Assembly: GCF_001424185.1 (NCBI RefSeq)
Contig: NZ_LMOM01000054.1
Coordinates: 124,749 to 188,748, forward strand
DNA from: Deinococcus sp. Leaf326
GTDB lineage: Bacteria > Deinococcota > Deinococci > Deinococcales > Deinococcaceae
Reading direction: 5' to 3'
Length of the DNA: 64,000 nt
In this document: positions 1-12,693 of the stretch, piece by piece
How positions within the stretch are numbered: position 1 is the first letter of the stretch
Layout: the number at the start of each line of letters is the position of its first letter
The notes under the pieces: generated by a model
What the model saw: the letters and a program-made list of their open reading frames with translations, nothing else
Database searches by the model: none
Told to the model about the DNA's origin: nothing
Position numbers and translations under genes: made by a program

Positions 1-820
<820 letters not shown>

Positions 821-824
<4 letters not shown>

Positions 825-1630
825 CGGCGACGGTGACGGCACCGGTGCGCGGCGCGGCCCGTATCCACGCGGCCTTTGAGCGCGCGAAAAGCGAGGGGCG
901 CGCGGCCTTCATTCCCTTCATGACGGCCGGGTATCCCAGCGCCGAGGGGTTCCCGGCCGTGGCCGACGCCCTGCTGGCCCGCGCCGACGTGCTGGAGGTG
1001 GGCATTCCGTATTCGGACCCGCTCGGCGACGGCCCCACCATCCAGCGGGCCTCCGAGCAGGCGCTGGCGGGCGGCACGAGCACGCGGCGCACCATCGCCC
1101 TGATCGCTGGGCTGCGTGAGCGCCACGACACGCCCATCGTGATCATGACCTACGTCAACCCGATCTATGCGGTCGGCCCGGCCGAGTTCATGCGGCTGGC
1201 GGCCGAGGCGGGCGTGGACGGCCTGATCCTGCCCGACCTGCCGCCCGACCAGGACATCGAGATCGCGGACCTCGCCGCGCAGCACGGCCTGGCCGTGACC
1301 TTCCTGATCGCCCCGACCTCGACCCCCGCCCGCGTGAAGCTGGTGGCCGAGGCCTGCACCGGCTTCCTGTACGCGGTCAGCGTGACCGGCGTGACCGGCA
1401 CCCGCGAGGGCGCGGCGCTCAGCGAGGTGCCCCGGATGCTCGAACTCGCCCGCCAGTACGCCCGCGTGCCGGTGGCGGTGGGCTTCGGCGTGAAGGACGC
1501 CGCCACCGCCGCCCAGGTGGCGCAGGTGTCCGACGGCGTGGTGGTCGGCAGCGCCTTTATCAACGCAGTCAAGGAAGGGCAGGATGTGGGTGCCCTGGCC
1601 GACGGCATCAAGGCGGGCTGCCGGAAGTAG
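821..1630 (+). CDS. trpA: Tryptophan synthase alpha chain
   Basis: This 269-residue TIM-barrel protein cleaves indole-3-glycerol phosphate to indole and glyceraldehyde 3-phosphate and channels indole to TrpB. By alignment to the well-studied enzyme, the two catalytic acids are Glu59 (in [10 protein letters not shown]) and Asp70 (in LGDGPTIQ). The C-terminal phosphate-binding motifs VGFGVKD and GVVVGSAF are present. The ATG overlaps the trpB stop by four bases. A strong terminator follows directly, so trpA is the last gene of the operon. Confidence 0.98.
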
Positions 1631-1643
1631 GCTGCGCAACTCT

Positions 1644-1684
1644 AAAAAGCTCCCCGGACCAGGGCGGTCACGGGGAGCTTTTTT
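1644..1684. terminator. Bidirectional rho-independent terminator between trpA and the convergent MFS gene
   Basis: AAAAAGCTCCCCG and its complement CGGGGAGCTTTTTT face each other across a 14-base loop. The A and T tracts at the two ends allow termination in both directions, as expected between convergent genes. Confidence 0.92.
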
Positions 1685-1695
1685 GCGGCGGGATA

Positions 1696-2958
1696 TCAGG
1701 CCGCCTGGGCCTCGGCTTCGGCCAGGTGACGTTTCTGCCAGCGCACCGTGAGCTGCATGATGATCCAGCCGGTGAGGGTCAGAGCCGCGCACAGCAGGTA
1801 CACCGAACGGTAGCCGAAGAGCTGCGCGCAGGCCCCCGACACGACCCCCGAGAGCATGGCCCCGACGTTGTTGGTGTTGGCGAACAGCGTGGTGGCGACG
1901 CTGAAGCGCCCCGGCATCAGTTCCTGGAAGTAGGCCATGCCCAGCCCCGCCATGACCGCCAGCACCGCCGCGCGCACGATCTGCGACAGCACGAGCAGCA
2001 CGGTCCCCGAGGCGAAGTACACGAGCGCGAAATGCACCACGAACAGCAGCAGCGCCGCCCGGATCAAGACGTTCAGGGGGGGCAGGCGGCGCAGCGCGAC
2101 CAGGGCCAGCATCGCCGGGATTTCCAGCAGGGCGCACAAGCCGACCAAGAAGCCGACGTCGCCCTGGGTGCCGCCCAGGGTCTTGGTGACGAACAGCGGG
2201 AACATGGTCAGGCCCATGCTCATGCTCATGCCGTACAGCACGAAGGCGAAGGACGCCTGCACGATGGGCGACGGGCCGGCGGGCGCGCCGGGCCGGACGG
2301 CGGGGGGCGCGGTCGGCTGGGGGGGGCGGGGCGCCACGCGCAGCAGCGCCAGCCCCGCGAACACGAAACACGCTGCCGTGACCAGAAAGGTGCCCCGGAA
2401 GTCCCAGACGGCCAGCAGCACGGCCCCCAGCCCCGGCCCGACCACCCACGACAGCGAGAACACCGAGCGCAGGGCCGTCAGGGCCCGTTCGGGCAGGTCG
2501 CCGGGAGCGTCCGCGAAGCGCGCGCGCGCGAACGAGAAGAGCTGCGGAAAGGCCGCCGCCCCCGTCCCCAGAAAGATCATCCCCGCCAGCAGAATGGCCG
2601 GGTACGAGCGCAGAGAACTCAGCAGCACATACGCGGTGGCCCCGGCCCCCAGCGTGAGCAGCACGAGCGGCTTGCGGTTGGGCAGGCGGTCGGAGAAGCG
2701 CGCGAGCAGGGTGCTGATGAGCACGCTCGCCACCGCGTTCAGGGTCAGGAACAGGCCCAGTTGCAGCGGCGTCATGTGGACCTCGTTCACGCCGAACAGG
2801 GCCATGAACGGGTTGGCCAGCGAGAGGCCGAAGCCCAGCAGGAACACCGATGCCGACAGTTCCAGGGCGTGCGGCAGCCGCGCGAGCGAACGCAGCAGTT
2901 CGCCGGCCGAGGGCTGGGCGGCCGTTTCCGGGGCAGAGGGAGGGGGTGAGGCGGTCAT
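1696..2958 (-). CDS. MFS transporter, SetA-like sugar efflux family
   Basis: This 420-residue major-facilitator protein has about twelve hydrophobic segments. The stretch YFQELMPGRFSVATTLFAN near residue 340 closely resembles the corresponding segment of the E. coli SetA/SetB sugar efflux proteins as remembered, as does the N-terminal phrase ARFSDRLPNRKPL. It would sit in the inner membrane and export sugars or sugar analogues; the substrate is inferred from family resemblance only. The chosen ATG precedes a Pro/Ala-rich cytoplasmic tail of about 20 residues. The reading frame stays open far upstream, but that part lacks membrane character and overlaps the divergent gene, so it was left out. 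Confidence 0.85.
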   Translation of the reverse strand: MTASPPPSAPETAAQPSAGELLRSLARLPHALELSASVFLLGFGLSLANPFMALFGVNEVHMTPLQLGLFLTLNAVASVLISTLLARFSDRLPNRKPLVLLTLGAGATAYVLLSSLRSYPAILLAGMIFLGTGAAAFPQLFSFARARFADAPGDLPERALTALRSVFSLSWVVGPGLGAVLLAVWDFRGTFLVTAACFVFAGLALLRVAPRPPQPTAPPAVRPGAPAGPSPIVQASFAFVLYGMSMSMGLTMFPLFVTKTLGGTQGDVGFLVGLCALLEIPAMLALVALRRLPPLNVLIRAALLLFVVHFALVYFASGTVLLVLSQIVRAAVLAVMAGLGMAYFQELMPGRFSVATTLFANTNNVGAMLSGVVSGACAQLFGYRSVYLLCAALTLTGWIIMQLTVRWQKRHLAEAEAQAA

Positions 2959-2991
2959 CGGGCGGCACCGGACATAGGCGCACTCTAGGCT

Positions 2992-3005
2992 CTGAAACGG
3001 TTCAG
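2992..3005. promoter_or_regulatory. Imperfect 14-bp dyad between divergent genes
   Basis: CTGAAACGGTTCAG has arms CTGAA and TTCAG plus a partly matching core. It lies between the divergent MFS and hydrolase genes, where a shared regulator could bind. No other support is visible. Confidence 0.2.
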
Positions 3006-3057
3006 TGTCCGTTCTGGCCGAACAGTCCCCCTGGGGCTGGCCGTTACAGTGAACGCC

Positions 3058-3915
3058 ATGCCCTGGCTCAAGCACCGGCGCGTCGGTGAGGCCGACGTGT
3101 ATTCCCTCACCGACGGACAGTTTCGCCTCGACGGCGGCGCGATGTTCGGCAGCGTTCCCAAAGTGTTGTGGGAGCGCGTGGCCCCCGCCGACCTCGACAA
3201 CCGCATCCGGCTGCGCATCAACCCCCTGCTCATCCGTCTCGGCGGCCAGAACATCCTCGTCGAGACGGGCATGTGGGACCAGGGCGGCGCCAAGTTCGAG
3301 GACATGTACGCCCTGGAACGCGACGAGACGGTCTTCCGCGGGCTGCGTGAGATCGGCCTGGACCCCGAGGACATCCACCTCGTGATCAACACGCACCTGC
3401 ACTTCGACCACTGCGGGCGCAACACCGGCCTGACTGGCGAGCCGACCTTCCCGAACGCGCGCTACGTGGTCCAGAAACGCGAACTGGAAGACGCCCTGCA
3501 CACCCACGAGCGCAGCCGCGCGAGCTATATCCCCGAGACCTTCATGCCCATTCTGGACGCCGGGCTGTTCGAGGTCATGGAGGGCGAGACCGAACTGATG
3601 AGCGGCCTGAGCGTGCTGCCGCTGCCAGGGCACAACCTGGGGCAGCAGGGCGTGGTGCTGCGTTCGGGCGGGCAGACGCTGGTCTACTGCGCCGACCTGG
3701 TGCCCACGCTGGCGCACGCGCCGTACCCGTATGTCATGGGCTATGACTTGTACCCGGTGACGACCCTGGAGACCCGCAAGGCGTACCTGCCCGTCTGGCA
3801 TGAGGAAGGCGCCATCATCTGCACGCCCCACGACCCGGACGTGGCGTTCGCGCGACTTGTGGAGGCCAAGCGGGGGTACGTGTTGCAGGCGCTGGAGGAC
3901 GCCGGAGCGCCGTAG
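3058..3915 (+). CDS. MBL-fold metallo-hydrolase
   Basis: This 285-residue protein has the metallo-beta-lactamase signature THLHFDH near residue 115, which binds the two metals. Further histidine motifs follow ([11 protein letters not shown] near residue 190 and CTPHDPD near residue 255). The architecture resembles quorum-quenching lactonases and related small-ester hydrolases, but the substrate cannot be assigned. A TACAGT -10 box lies seven bases before the ATG at 3058, consistent with a leaderless transcript. That favours this start over the in-frame GTG nine bases upstream. Confidence 0.88.
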   Translation: MPWLKHRRVGEADVYSLTDGQFRLDGGAMFGSVPKVLWERVAPADLDNRIRLRINPLLIRLGGQNILVETGMWDQGGAKFEDMYALERDETVFRGLREIGLDPEDIHLVINTHLHFDHCGRNTGLTGEPTFPNARYVVQKRELEDALHTHERSRASYIPETFMPILDAGLFEVMEGETELMSGLSVLPLPGHNLGQQGVVLRSGGQTLVYCADLVPTLAHAPYPYVMGYDLYPVTTLETRKAYLPVWHEEGAIICTPHDPDVAFARLVEAKRGYVLQALEDAGAP

Positions 3916-3955
3916 CCCGTCTATCCCACCCCCTCTTGTCCCACGCCCCGCGCGC

Positions 3956-3961
3956 TATCCT
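3956..3961 (+). promoter_or_regulatory. -10 box of the leucine leader
   Basis: TATCCT lies six bases upstream of the leader-peptide ATG at 3968, so the transcript would begin at or next to that ATG. No convincing -35 box is visible in the GC-rich sequence upstream. Confidence 0.55.
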
Positions 3962-3967
3962 GCCCAC

Positions 3968-4030
3968 ATGTTCACCGCACCGCCGCAGAACCGGGCCGCC
4001 ACTGGCCTTCTTCTTCGACTGGGGCGTTGA
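3968..4030 (+). CDS. leuL: Leucine-operon leader peptide (attenuation)
   Basis: This 20-codon ORF encodes [20 protein letters not shown]. Codons 14-16 are three consecutive CTT leucine codons, rare in this GC-rich genome, followed by Arg and another Leu. It ends 26 bases before a rho-independent terminator and 88 bases before leuC. This is the classic design in which ribosomes stalling at Leu codons under leucine shortage prevent terminator formation. The start is probably leaderless. A gene this short is an inference, but codon content, position and RNA folding agree. Confidence 0.8.
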   Translation: MFTAPPQNRAATGLLLRLGR

Positions 4031-4087
4031 GCGCGCAGACCCGGCGTTCAACAGTGCCCCCGCAGCGACGACGCGCGGGGGTTTTTG
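4021..4087 (+). terminator. Leucine attenuator: antiterminator and terminator
   Basis: The terminator stem pairs CCCCCGC (4057-4063) with GCGGGGG (4075-4081), followed by TTTTT. The competing antiterminator pairs GGGGCGTTGA (4021-4030) with TCAAC (4048-4052) and GCCCC (4056-4060), and so occupies the left arm of the terminator. The leader-peptide stop codon lies inside the antiterminator arm. A ribosome that finishes the peptide would therefore block the antiterminator and favour termination. Confidence 0.78.
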
Positions 4088-4118
4088 CTTGGGCCGGCGC
4101 GAATTGGAGGGATGGGGT

Positions 4119-5416
<1,298 letters not shown>

Positions 5417-5417
<1 letters not shown>

Positions 5418-6037
5418 TGAACGTGCTGCTGGCCGTCGCGGCGCTGCATCTCGTGGTACTGGTGGTGCCGGGTCCCGACGTACTGCTGGTCAGCCGCGCC
5501 GCACTCGCCCAGTCACGCCGGGCGGCCCTGCTCGCGGGCCTGGGTGTATGCCTGGGCATCGCCTGCTGGGCGGGGCTGGCGCTGCTGGGCATCAACTTCC
5601 TGTTCGCGCAGTTTCCCTGGATTCACGGTGTCATCAAGGTGGCGGGCGGGCTGTACCTGCTGTGGATGGGCCTGAATCTGTGGCGCGGCGCCAGCAGGGG
5701 CGGGGCCGCCGAGGGGACCGCCGTGCCCGCGCCCGTGCGCAGCGACTGGGCCAGCCTGCGCGCCGGCTTCCTGACGAACGTTGCCAACCCCAAGGCGGCG
5801 GTGTTTTTCGGCAGCGTGTTTTCCAGCGTGCTGGGCGCGCACACCAGCCCCGGCCTCAAGCTGGCGGTGTTCGGCGTGGTCGTGTCGCTCAGTCTCGCGT
5901 GGTTCGCGCTGGTGGCCTGTGGCATGTCCACGCGGCCGGTGCAGGCGGCGTACCTGCGGGCCCGTGGGGGCATCGACCGGGTGGCCGGCACGCTGATGCT
6001 GGGCTTCGGCGGCCTGCTGCTCGCCTCGCGCGACTGA
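5417..6037 (+). CDS. LysE/RhtB-family amino-acid exporter
   Basis: This 206-residue inner-membrane protein has about five to six hydrophobic segments. The N-terminal phrase PGPDVLLVSRAALAQSRRAAL and the later FLTNVANPKAAVFF are hallmarks of LysE/RhtB exporters. Its ATG overlaps the leuC stop by one base, so it is cotranslated with leuC. The position suggests export of leucine or a related branched-chain amino acid when synthesis overshoots, but the substrate is inferred from context. Confidence 0.9.
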
Positions 6038-6185
6038 GGCCGGAATCGGGATAGGGGCCCCGGGCGGCGGAAGGACTGCCTGCCCGGGCGCAGGGATGCA
6101 GGCGAGCAGGACAAAAGAAGCCTAGCCGCCGGGCGACAGCGCCCGGACAGCGGGGTTCAGAGAACTGCTCTAAGCTGGGGGTCTC

Positions 6186-7442
6186 ATGGGTGAAGCCAAA
6201 CGACGCAAACAACTCGGCCTGATGCCGACCGTCCTGCCTTTCGAGGCGCAGCTGCACACGGACGGCGCCGTCTCCTTCGTGCGCGGGCCCGACGATGCCA
6301 AGCAGCGCCGGCTGATCGAAGACGCCCTGACGTTGACCCAGGCCTTCGGCGCGGGCTGGGAGGGCGAGTACCGCGGCGTGCAGGTCCTGTCGGGTGGGTA
6401 CCGGGGCAACCGCCTCGCCACCGCCGAGGACGTGCAGGCCATCAAGGTGCCTGGGCTGCGGCGCGTAACCGGTGAACTCGTGCTGGGCAAGAACGCCGCC
6501 GACGTGGACGGCGTGGCCCTGGAGGTCGAGGGCGGCGCGGTGCGTCTGCGGGACCAGCGCCATTCCTTCGACGGCGAGCGCTGGGAGGCCTTCCCGACCC
6601 TGCGTGATCCGCAGCGCATCATGGGGCTGCTTGAGGACCACCCGGCCTTCAAGCTGCAGGGCGATCTCATCGGGCAGTTCACAGCCGAACAGTGGGCCCA
6701 GGGCCGCATCGACATCACCCCTGACCCGCCTGAGGACCTGCTCGAAGCGCTAGAGGACATCACCCGGCTGTGGCACGGCGCGACGCCCGAGCAGTGGGCC
6801 GATATCCATCACGAGACGCTCGACGACCCGCAGGCCGAAGTGCCGCAGGCGCGCCGCACCACCTTCGAACTGCGCCGCGCCGCGCCCCTCCAGTCGCCGC
6901 TGAGCGAGGTCTTCGCCATCCGCCGCGACGCCGAGTTCTTTCCGACCGAACACCAGACCTATACCCTCGACGGCGAGGCCTGGCACACCTACGACAACCC
7001 CGGCGCGGTGGCCGAGGAGGGCAACCTGATGCCCGAACTGGCCGAGTTCTTCGACATGAACATGGTCCCCGTGACCGTGTATGCCGACGGCCGCGTCGAG
7101 TGGCAGGAAGACGACGTGCCCGCCGAGCACGCCGAGCGCATCCGCGAGGACCTGCGCGAGAGCACCGGCGCCGGCAACCCCGAGGCCTGGGCCGAGTGGA
7201 CGACCCGCATGTTCGCCGAGACCTTCGCCGAAGAACTCGACGTGCCTGAAGGGCAGACGCTGCCCGCCCCCGTCGCCGTGCGTCTCGACCTGCCCGCCGA
7301 CGTCCTGACCGACGACAGCCCGCTTGCCCAGACCTTCATTGAGTCCGAAGTGACCTTCGACGGCCAGCAGTGGCGCGACCTCTATGACGAGGAAGTGCCC
7401 GAGGAACTCGCGGCCTTTGCGGCCGGCCAGCAGGAGAACTGA
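6186..7442 (+). CDS. Conserved hypothetical protein within the leucine cluster
   Basis: The 418-residue protein starts with MGEAKRRKQLG, a short basic N-terminal motif seen in assorted uncharacterised bacterial proteins. It is otherwise acidic, soluble-looking, and free of signal peptide, membrane span or obvious catalytic motif. Two related-looking segments (RHSFDGERWEAF near residue 125 and HQTYTLDGEAWHTYDN near residue 255) suggest an internal duplication. TAAGCT lies nine bases before the ATG, so it may have its own leaderless promoter. It sits between lysE and leuD, 58 bases from leuD. No function is assigned. Confidence 0.85.
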   Translation: MGEAKRRKQLGLMPTVLPFEAQLHTDGAVSFVRGPDDAKQRRLIEDALTLTQAFGAGWEGEYRGVQVLSGGYRGNRLATAEDVQAIKVPGLRRVTGELVLGKNAADVDGVALEVEGGAVRLRDQRHSFDGERWEAFPTLRDPQRIMGLLEDHPAFKLQGDLIGQFTAEQWAQGRIDITPDPPEDLLEALEDITRLWHGATPEQWADIHHETLDDPQAEVPQARRTTFELRRAAPLQSPLSEVFAIRRDAEFFPTEHQTYTLDGEAWHTYDNPGAVAEEGNLMPELAEFFDMNMVPVTVYADGRVEWQEDDVPAEHAERIREDLRESTGAGNPEAWAEWTTRMFAETFAEELDVPEGQTLPAPVAVRLDLPADVLTDDSPLAQTFIESEVTFDGQQWRDLYDEEVPEELAAFAAGQQEN

Positions 7443-7500
7443 ACGTCCGGTCCCGGCCGGGGCGCGTTCCTGGCCGTGGCTTTTTCAACAAGGAGCAACC

Positions 7501-8098
7501 ATGCCCACTGTCCACGTGTTTGGCCGTGACCACATCAACACCGACGAGATCATTCCCGCGCGGCACCTGACCACCGACGTGGAGGCCGAACTGGCCCCCT
7601 ACGCGATGGAGGACTACGACAAGACCTTCGTGAAGCGCGTCCAGAAGGGCGACATCATCGTTGCCGGGGCCGACTTTGGCTGTGGCAGCAGCCGCGAGCA
7701 CGCCGTCTGGGCGCTGCGCGGCGCGGGGGTGGCGGCCGTCATCGCGCCCAATTTCGCGCGCATCTACTACCGCAATTCGATCAACAACGGTTTCCTGGCG
7801 TTGGAGTGCGGGGGCATCGTCGAGGCCTTCCGGGACGGCGACGACGCCGACCTGAACCTGGAGGCCGGCACCATCACCAATACGCGCACGGGGCAGACGC
7901 TGACCTTCGTGCCGGTGCCGCAGTTCGCGCTGGACGTGCAGAAGGCGGGCGGCTGGTTGGAATACATGAAGGCCAACGACGAGGCGGCGCTGGAGGCCGA
8001 GCGGCTGGACAACGCAAGCACCTCGGCTGGCCACGGGCATGCGGGCACGCCGCTGGGCGACGAAGCAGCCCAGGAAAACGGCCCCCAGGAGACGCACC

Positions 8099-8106
<8 letters not shown>
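7501..8106 (+). CDS. leuD: 3-isopropylmalate dehydratase small subunit
   Basis: This 201-residue protein is the swivelling-domain partner of LeuC. The conserved N-terminal phrase [13 protein letters not shown] and the substrate-loop phrase [15 protein letters not shown] near residue 57 identify it. An AGGAG ribosome-binding site precedes the ATG by six bases. The last 25 residues are a Gly/Ala/His/Gln-rich tail beyond the usual fold. The stop overlaps the leuB start, which indicates translational coupling. Confidence 0.95.
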
Positions 8107-9154
<1,048 letters not shown>

Positions 9155-9166
9155 GCGGGAAGTGGA

Positions 9167-9203
9167 AGGGCGGGGGCGAGCGACTGAGCTTGCCCCCGCT
9201 TTG
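9167..9203 (+). terminator. Terminator of the leucine operon
   Basis: A 12-bp stem (9170-9181 with 9188-9199, one G-U pair) closes a six-base loop and is followed by TTT. It lies 16 bases after the leuB stop. From here to 9458 no coding region, RNA gene or repeat could be supported. Confidence 0.78.
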
Positions 9204-9458
9204 CCCTGCTGGCAGAACTGATCCCCTCATCATCCAAGTGCTCCCGAAGTTCGTCGTGCGCACAGCGCGCGGGCTATTCCGACTGGTCCGGGATTGGCCA
9301 CGAACGGAGCCCGGCCGACGAAGGGAATGATTTCTGCCCGGTGCAACGCCAAGCTCTTCTTTCCTCTGGAATGGGGATGGGCGAGGGTCAACGAGACCTG
9401 AACGCCTGCCAACCCAGGCCCATTGCCCGCCTGCACCCCTACGCGCCATGCTTGCCTC

Positions 9459-9764
9459 ATGCCTGCCGTCATCTTCCCGGCCCCCCGCCGCATTCCCTAC
9501 CCCGGCGGCTGCGTGCTCGAGCCCGCTCCCTACGCCCTCGACTATCTCCTGAAGTGGCCTGCCGACGTGACGGTAGCGGGCACGGTCTACCCGGACACGC
9601 CCGTCTTCCCCCTGCTGCGCGACCTCCTGGCCGACCCGGCACGGTACGGCGTGAGCGCTGAAGGCGCCGAGGCGGCCAGAACCCTGTTCCTGGAGACGGC
9701 CGGGCAGGCGCTAGAGCAGGAAGGCGGTCAGCGGGCGTGGCTCGAACGGGAGTTCGCCCGCTGA
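9459..9764 (+). CDS. Small hypothetical protein preceding a MocR regulator
   Basis: A 101-residue soluble protein with no recognised domain. It begins with a proline-rich segment ([12 protein letters not shown]) and has a helical, acidic second half ending in [11 protein letters not shown]. The start chosen is the ATG at 9459, with a CATGCT -10-like box six bases upstream; a longer start at 9423 is possible. Its 3' end overlaps the next gene by 28 bases, which suggests a shared transcript with the regulator. The function is unknown. Confidence 0.6.
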   Translation: MPAVIFPAPRRIPYPGGCVLEPAPYALDYLLKWPADVTVAGTVYPDTPVFPLLRDLLADPARYGVSAEGAEAARTLFLETAGQALEQEGGQRAWLEREFAR

Positions 9765-11176
9765 ACCGCCCGCCACTCCCCCTACCCGAGCTGTCGCCCG
9801 CCCTGCCTGCCGAGGCGCTGCACGCCCGCGTGGCCCGCACGCTGCGCGGAGCCGTATCCGGCGGCGCGCTGCCCGACGGGACCCGGCTGCCAGGGCACCG
9901 CGCGCTGGCGCTGGCGCTGGGCGTCTCGCGCAATACGTTGGTCGACGCCCTGGCCCAGTTGGAGGCCGAGGGCTACGTCGAGGTGCGGGGCCGGAGCGGC
10001 ACGCGCGTCACCCTGCCGGCCCCACCATCGCCTGGGCCAGACTCCGCTCCGGCGCCCACCCTTCCCCTGAGTGCCTGGGCCGAGCGCGCCCTGGCCGGCC
10101 AACTGGAAGACGCGGGCGGCGACTACGCCACCGATTTCCGGGTGGGGCAGCCGGTGCCCGAGCTGTACCCGGCGCGGGCCTGGGCGCAGGCGCTGGCGCG
10201 CCGCGCCGCGCAACCCCTGAACGGCGGCGGAAGGGACGACCCGCTCGGGCCGCTCGATACCCGCCGCGCCCTGGCGGCCCACCTGCGTGCCGAGCGCGGA
10301 GCGCAGGTGACGCCCGAGATGCTGATGCTCACGGCGGGCACCCAGCCCGCGCTCGACGCTCTGGCGCGGTTGTTTCTGGAACCGGGCCGCCTCGCCGCCG
10401 CCGAGGTCCCCACCTACCCGGCGGCGCTTGCGGCCCTGAGCGCCACCGGAGCCCAGGTGCGCGGCGTGCCTGTGGACGGCGGCGGTCTGCGGCCCGAGTT
10501 CCTGCCCGCGCGGGCCTCGCTGCTGTACCTCACGCCGGGGTGCCAGTACCCCACGACGGTCACGCTGGGCGCGGCGCGGCGGCGTGAGGTCCTGGCCTGG
10601 GCACGCGGGACCGGGGCCTACCTGCTCGAAGACGACTACGCCGCCGACCTGCACCACACCGGCCGCGCACCGGCTGTGATGCAGGGCCTCGCGCCCGAGC
10701 GGGTGATCCTGCTGGGCAGCTTTTCCAAGAGCCTGGCGCCGGTCACGCGCAGCGGGTTTGTGGCCGCGCCGCCCGAAGTGCTGCGGGTACTGGCGGCGAC
10801 CCGGCCCCTCACCGACCGTTTTCCCGGCACCCTCGACGCACTGGCACTGGCCGACCTGCTCGCCTCGGGCGGCTACGCGCGGCACCTGCGCCGGGCGCGG
10901 CAGGCGCTGGCCCACCGCCACGACGTGCTGTTCTCGGCCCTGGTGGCGGCCCTGCCCGGCTGGCAGCCCCGGCCGGCGCGGGCGGGGCTGCACCTGTACG
11001 TGACCCTGCCCCCCGGCCTGAGTGCGGGGGCGGCCCAGGCCGGCGCGCGGGCGGTGGGGGTGGCCCTCTCGCCCGTGTCGGCGCCGGGCCAGGACGCGGC
11101 GCTGCTCGCCTACGCCCACCTGCCTCCCGAGGCCATCCGGGCGGGCGTGGCGCGGCTGGCCCGGCAGTTCGCCTGA
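9737..11176 (+). CDS. MocR/PdxR-type GntR regulator with aminotransferase domain
   Basis: This 479-residue cytoplasmic regulator has a GntR winged helix at residues 25-95 ([25 protein letters not shown]) joined by a Pro/Ala linker to a fold-type I aminotransferase domain. Lys331 in GSFSKSLAP is the expected PLP lysine, and [11 protein letters not shown] carries the PLP-contacting Asp. Such proteins usually sense PLP or an amino-acid-derived ligand and control nearby vitamin B6 or amino-acid genes; the target here is not evident. The GTG start lies inside the preceding gene. Confidence 0.88.
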   Translation: MARTGVRPLNRPPLPLPELSPALPAEALHARVARTLRGAVSGGALPDGTRLPGHRALALALGVSRNTLVDALAQLEAEGYVEVRGRSGTRVTLPAPPSPGPDSAPAPTLPLSAWAERALAGQLEDAGGDYATDFRVGQPVPELYPARAWAQALARRAAQPLNGGGRDDPLGPLDTRRALAAHLRAERGAQVTPEMLMLTAGTQPALDALARLFLEPGRLAAAEVPTYPAALAALSATGAQVRGVPVDGGGLRPEFLPARASLLYLTPGCQYPTTVTLGAARRREVLAWARGTGAYLLEDDYAADLHHTGRAPAVMQGLAPERVILLGSFSKSLAPVTRSGFVAAPPEVLRVLAATRPLTDRFPGTLDALALADLLASGGYARHLRRARQALAHRHDVLFSALVAALPGWQPRPARAGLHLYVTLPPGLSAGAAQAGARAVGVALSPVSAPGQDAALLAYAHLPPEAIRAGVARLARQFA

Positions 11177-11201
11177 GGCGGCCGGGCTACACTGGGGACC
11201 G

Positions 11202-11576
11202 ATGCGGTACATCCTCGCGGTTCTGGTGCTTGCGCTGGCGACCCTCTATTTCACGGTGGGCCTGCGGCTGGGTTCCCCGACCCTGACCGAGACCTACCTG
11301 CTCAATGCCACAGGCACCAATACCTACGCCTACGCCACCACCGACAACCGGCAGCGGGTGGGCGTGACGGGGGCCTGCCGGGTGCGCAGCGGCGCGGCCA
11401 CCGTGCGGCTGCTGGCCCCCGACGGCACCCAGATCGCCGGGCAGACCTGCCGCGAGGGCGAATGGAGTCTGAACGTGCTCGGCGGTGGCCAGCCCGGCAC
11501 CTACCGCGTGACCGTGGACTTTGAACGGTACACGGGCCGCCTCAACCTGCAGGAGACGCACACAACCGCGCCGTGA
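11202..11576 (+). CDS. Small membrane-anchored or exported hypothetical protein
   Basis: This 124-residue protein has an uncleaved-looking N-terminal hydrophobic segment (ILAVLVLALATLYFTV) followed by a beta-rich extracytoplasmic domain with two cysteines (near residues 61 and 84) that could form a disulfide. No family was recognised. TACACT eight bases before the ATG suggests a leaderless promoter. The downstream gene is convergent. Confidence 0.75.
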   Translation: MRYILAVLVLALATLYFTVGLRLGSPTLTETYLLNATGTNTYAYATTDNRQRVGVTGACRVRSGAATVRLLAPDGTQIAGQTCREGEWSLNVLGGGQPGTYRVTVDFERYTGRLNLQETHTTAP

Positions 11577-11632
11577 GCGGTGACGGGTCAGTGGCGCTTC
11601 CTGGCCAGGGCGTGCAGTGACCCCGACCCGCC

Positions 11633-12613
11633 TCAGTCCTGCGGCGCCTCTTCCAGTGCGGTGGGCAGGACGCCGCCCAGCGCGACCCAGGCGCTCAGCA
11701 GGTCGTCGGGCGCGGGCGCGTGCAGGTGCAGTGTCTCTCCGCTGACTGGATGCGGCACGCTCAGAAAGTGGGCGTGCAGGGCCTGCCGGGCGATGACGGT
11801 GCTCTCGCGGCCATACACCGTGTCCCCCAGGACCGGGCTGCCCAGGTGGCTCAGGTGCACCCGGAGCTGGTGTGTGCGCCCGGTGCGTGGCTGCGCCCGC
11901 ACGAGCGTCAGCGTGCGCCCGTGCCCGTCGGGGTGGGTGGCCAGGGGCGTGAACAGGGTCTGGGCCTCGCGGGCCAGCGCGCCGCCCACCGTCATGCGCT
12001 GGCGCTGCACCGGGTGGCGGCCGATGGGCACGTCCACCGCCGTGGGGCGCTCGGCCCGCCACAGTCCGGCGACAATCGCCAGATAGGTCTTGCGCGTCTC
12101 GCGGTCCTTGAAGGCGGCGGCGAGGCTCGCGTGCGCCGCGACCGTCTTGGCGACGACGATCACGCCGCTCGTGTCCTTGTCCAGCCGGTGGACGATGCCG
12201 GGGCGGTAGCCCTCGGGGCCGTCGAAGTCCTGCTGTTCGGGCAGGCTCATGCGGCCTAGCAGCGCGTTGACCAGCGTGCCGCTGCTGACCCCAGGCGCCG
12301 GGTGCGTGACCATGCCGGGCGGCTTGTTGATCGCCACGAGATGCTCGTCTTCGTACAGCACGTCCAGCGGCACGTTCTCGGGCAGCACGGCCGCGTCCCG
12401 GATCGGCGGGGGCGTCACGAGCAGGGCCTCGCCGCCGCGCAGTTTCTGTCCGGGCTTGAGGGCCACCGCGCCGCCCACCTGCACGTGCCCGCCCGCGATC
12501 CAGCCCGCGACCTGCGAGCGGCTCACCCCACTCTGGGCGGCCAGCACGGCGTCCAGGCGTCCGGCGGTGGCGGTCAGGGCAAGGGGGGGGGTAGAGGTGG
12601 GATCGGCGTTCAC
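11633..12613 (-). CDS. RluA/RluD-family 23S rRNA pseudouridine synthase
   Basis: This 326-residue enzyme isomerises uridine to pseudouridine in rRNA. An S4-type RNA-binding domain occupies residues 15-70 (GRLDAVLAA to LKPGQKLRGGE). The catalytic motif HRLDKDTSG carries Asp145, and QPRTGRTHQLRVHL is the conserved C-terminal signature. The S4 domain points to the RluC/RluD branch, but the target uridine cannot be assigned. The GTG start is supported by TAGGCT eight bases upstream, a leaderless arrangement. Confidence 0.93.
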   Translation of the reverse strand: MNADPTSTPPLALTATAGRLDAVLAAQSGVSRSQVAGWIAGGHVQVGGAVALKPGQKLRGGEALLVTPPPIRDAAVLPENVPLDVLYEDEHLVAINKPPGMVTHPAPGVSSGTLVNALLGRMSLPEQQDFDGPEGYRPGIVHRLDKDTSGVIVVAKTVAAHASLAAAFKDRETRKTYLAIVAGLWRAERPTAVDVPIGRHPVQRQRMTVGGALAREAQTLFTPLATHPDGHGRTLTLVRAQPRTGRTHQLRVHLSHLGSPVLGDTVYGRESTVIARQALHAHFLSVPHPVSGETLHLHAPAPDDLLSAWVALGGVLPTALEEAPQD

Positions 12614-12693
12614 AGCCGAACAGCCTAGCGCACGCCGGACGCCGCCGCGCAGATCGGCGCAACTTTTCCCGGCAATCGGCGTATATCCGGAGC

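Noticed and set aside
9208..9458. A gene between leuB and the small protein at 9459
   Set aside because: Only short frames without ribosome-binding sites or motifs exist, and composition at codon positions shows no coding bias by eye.
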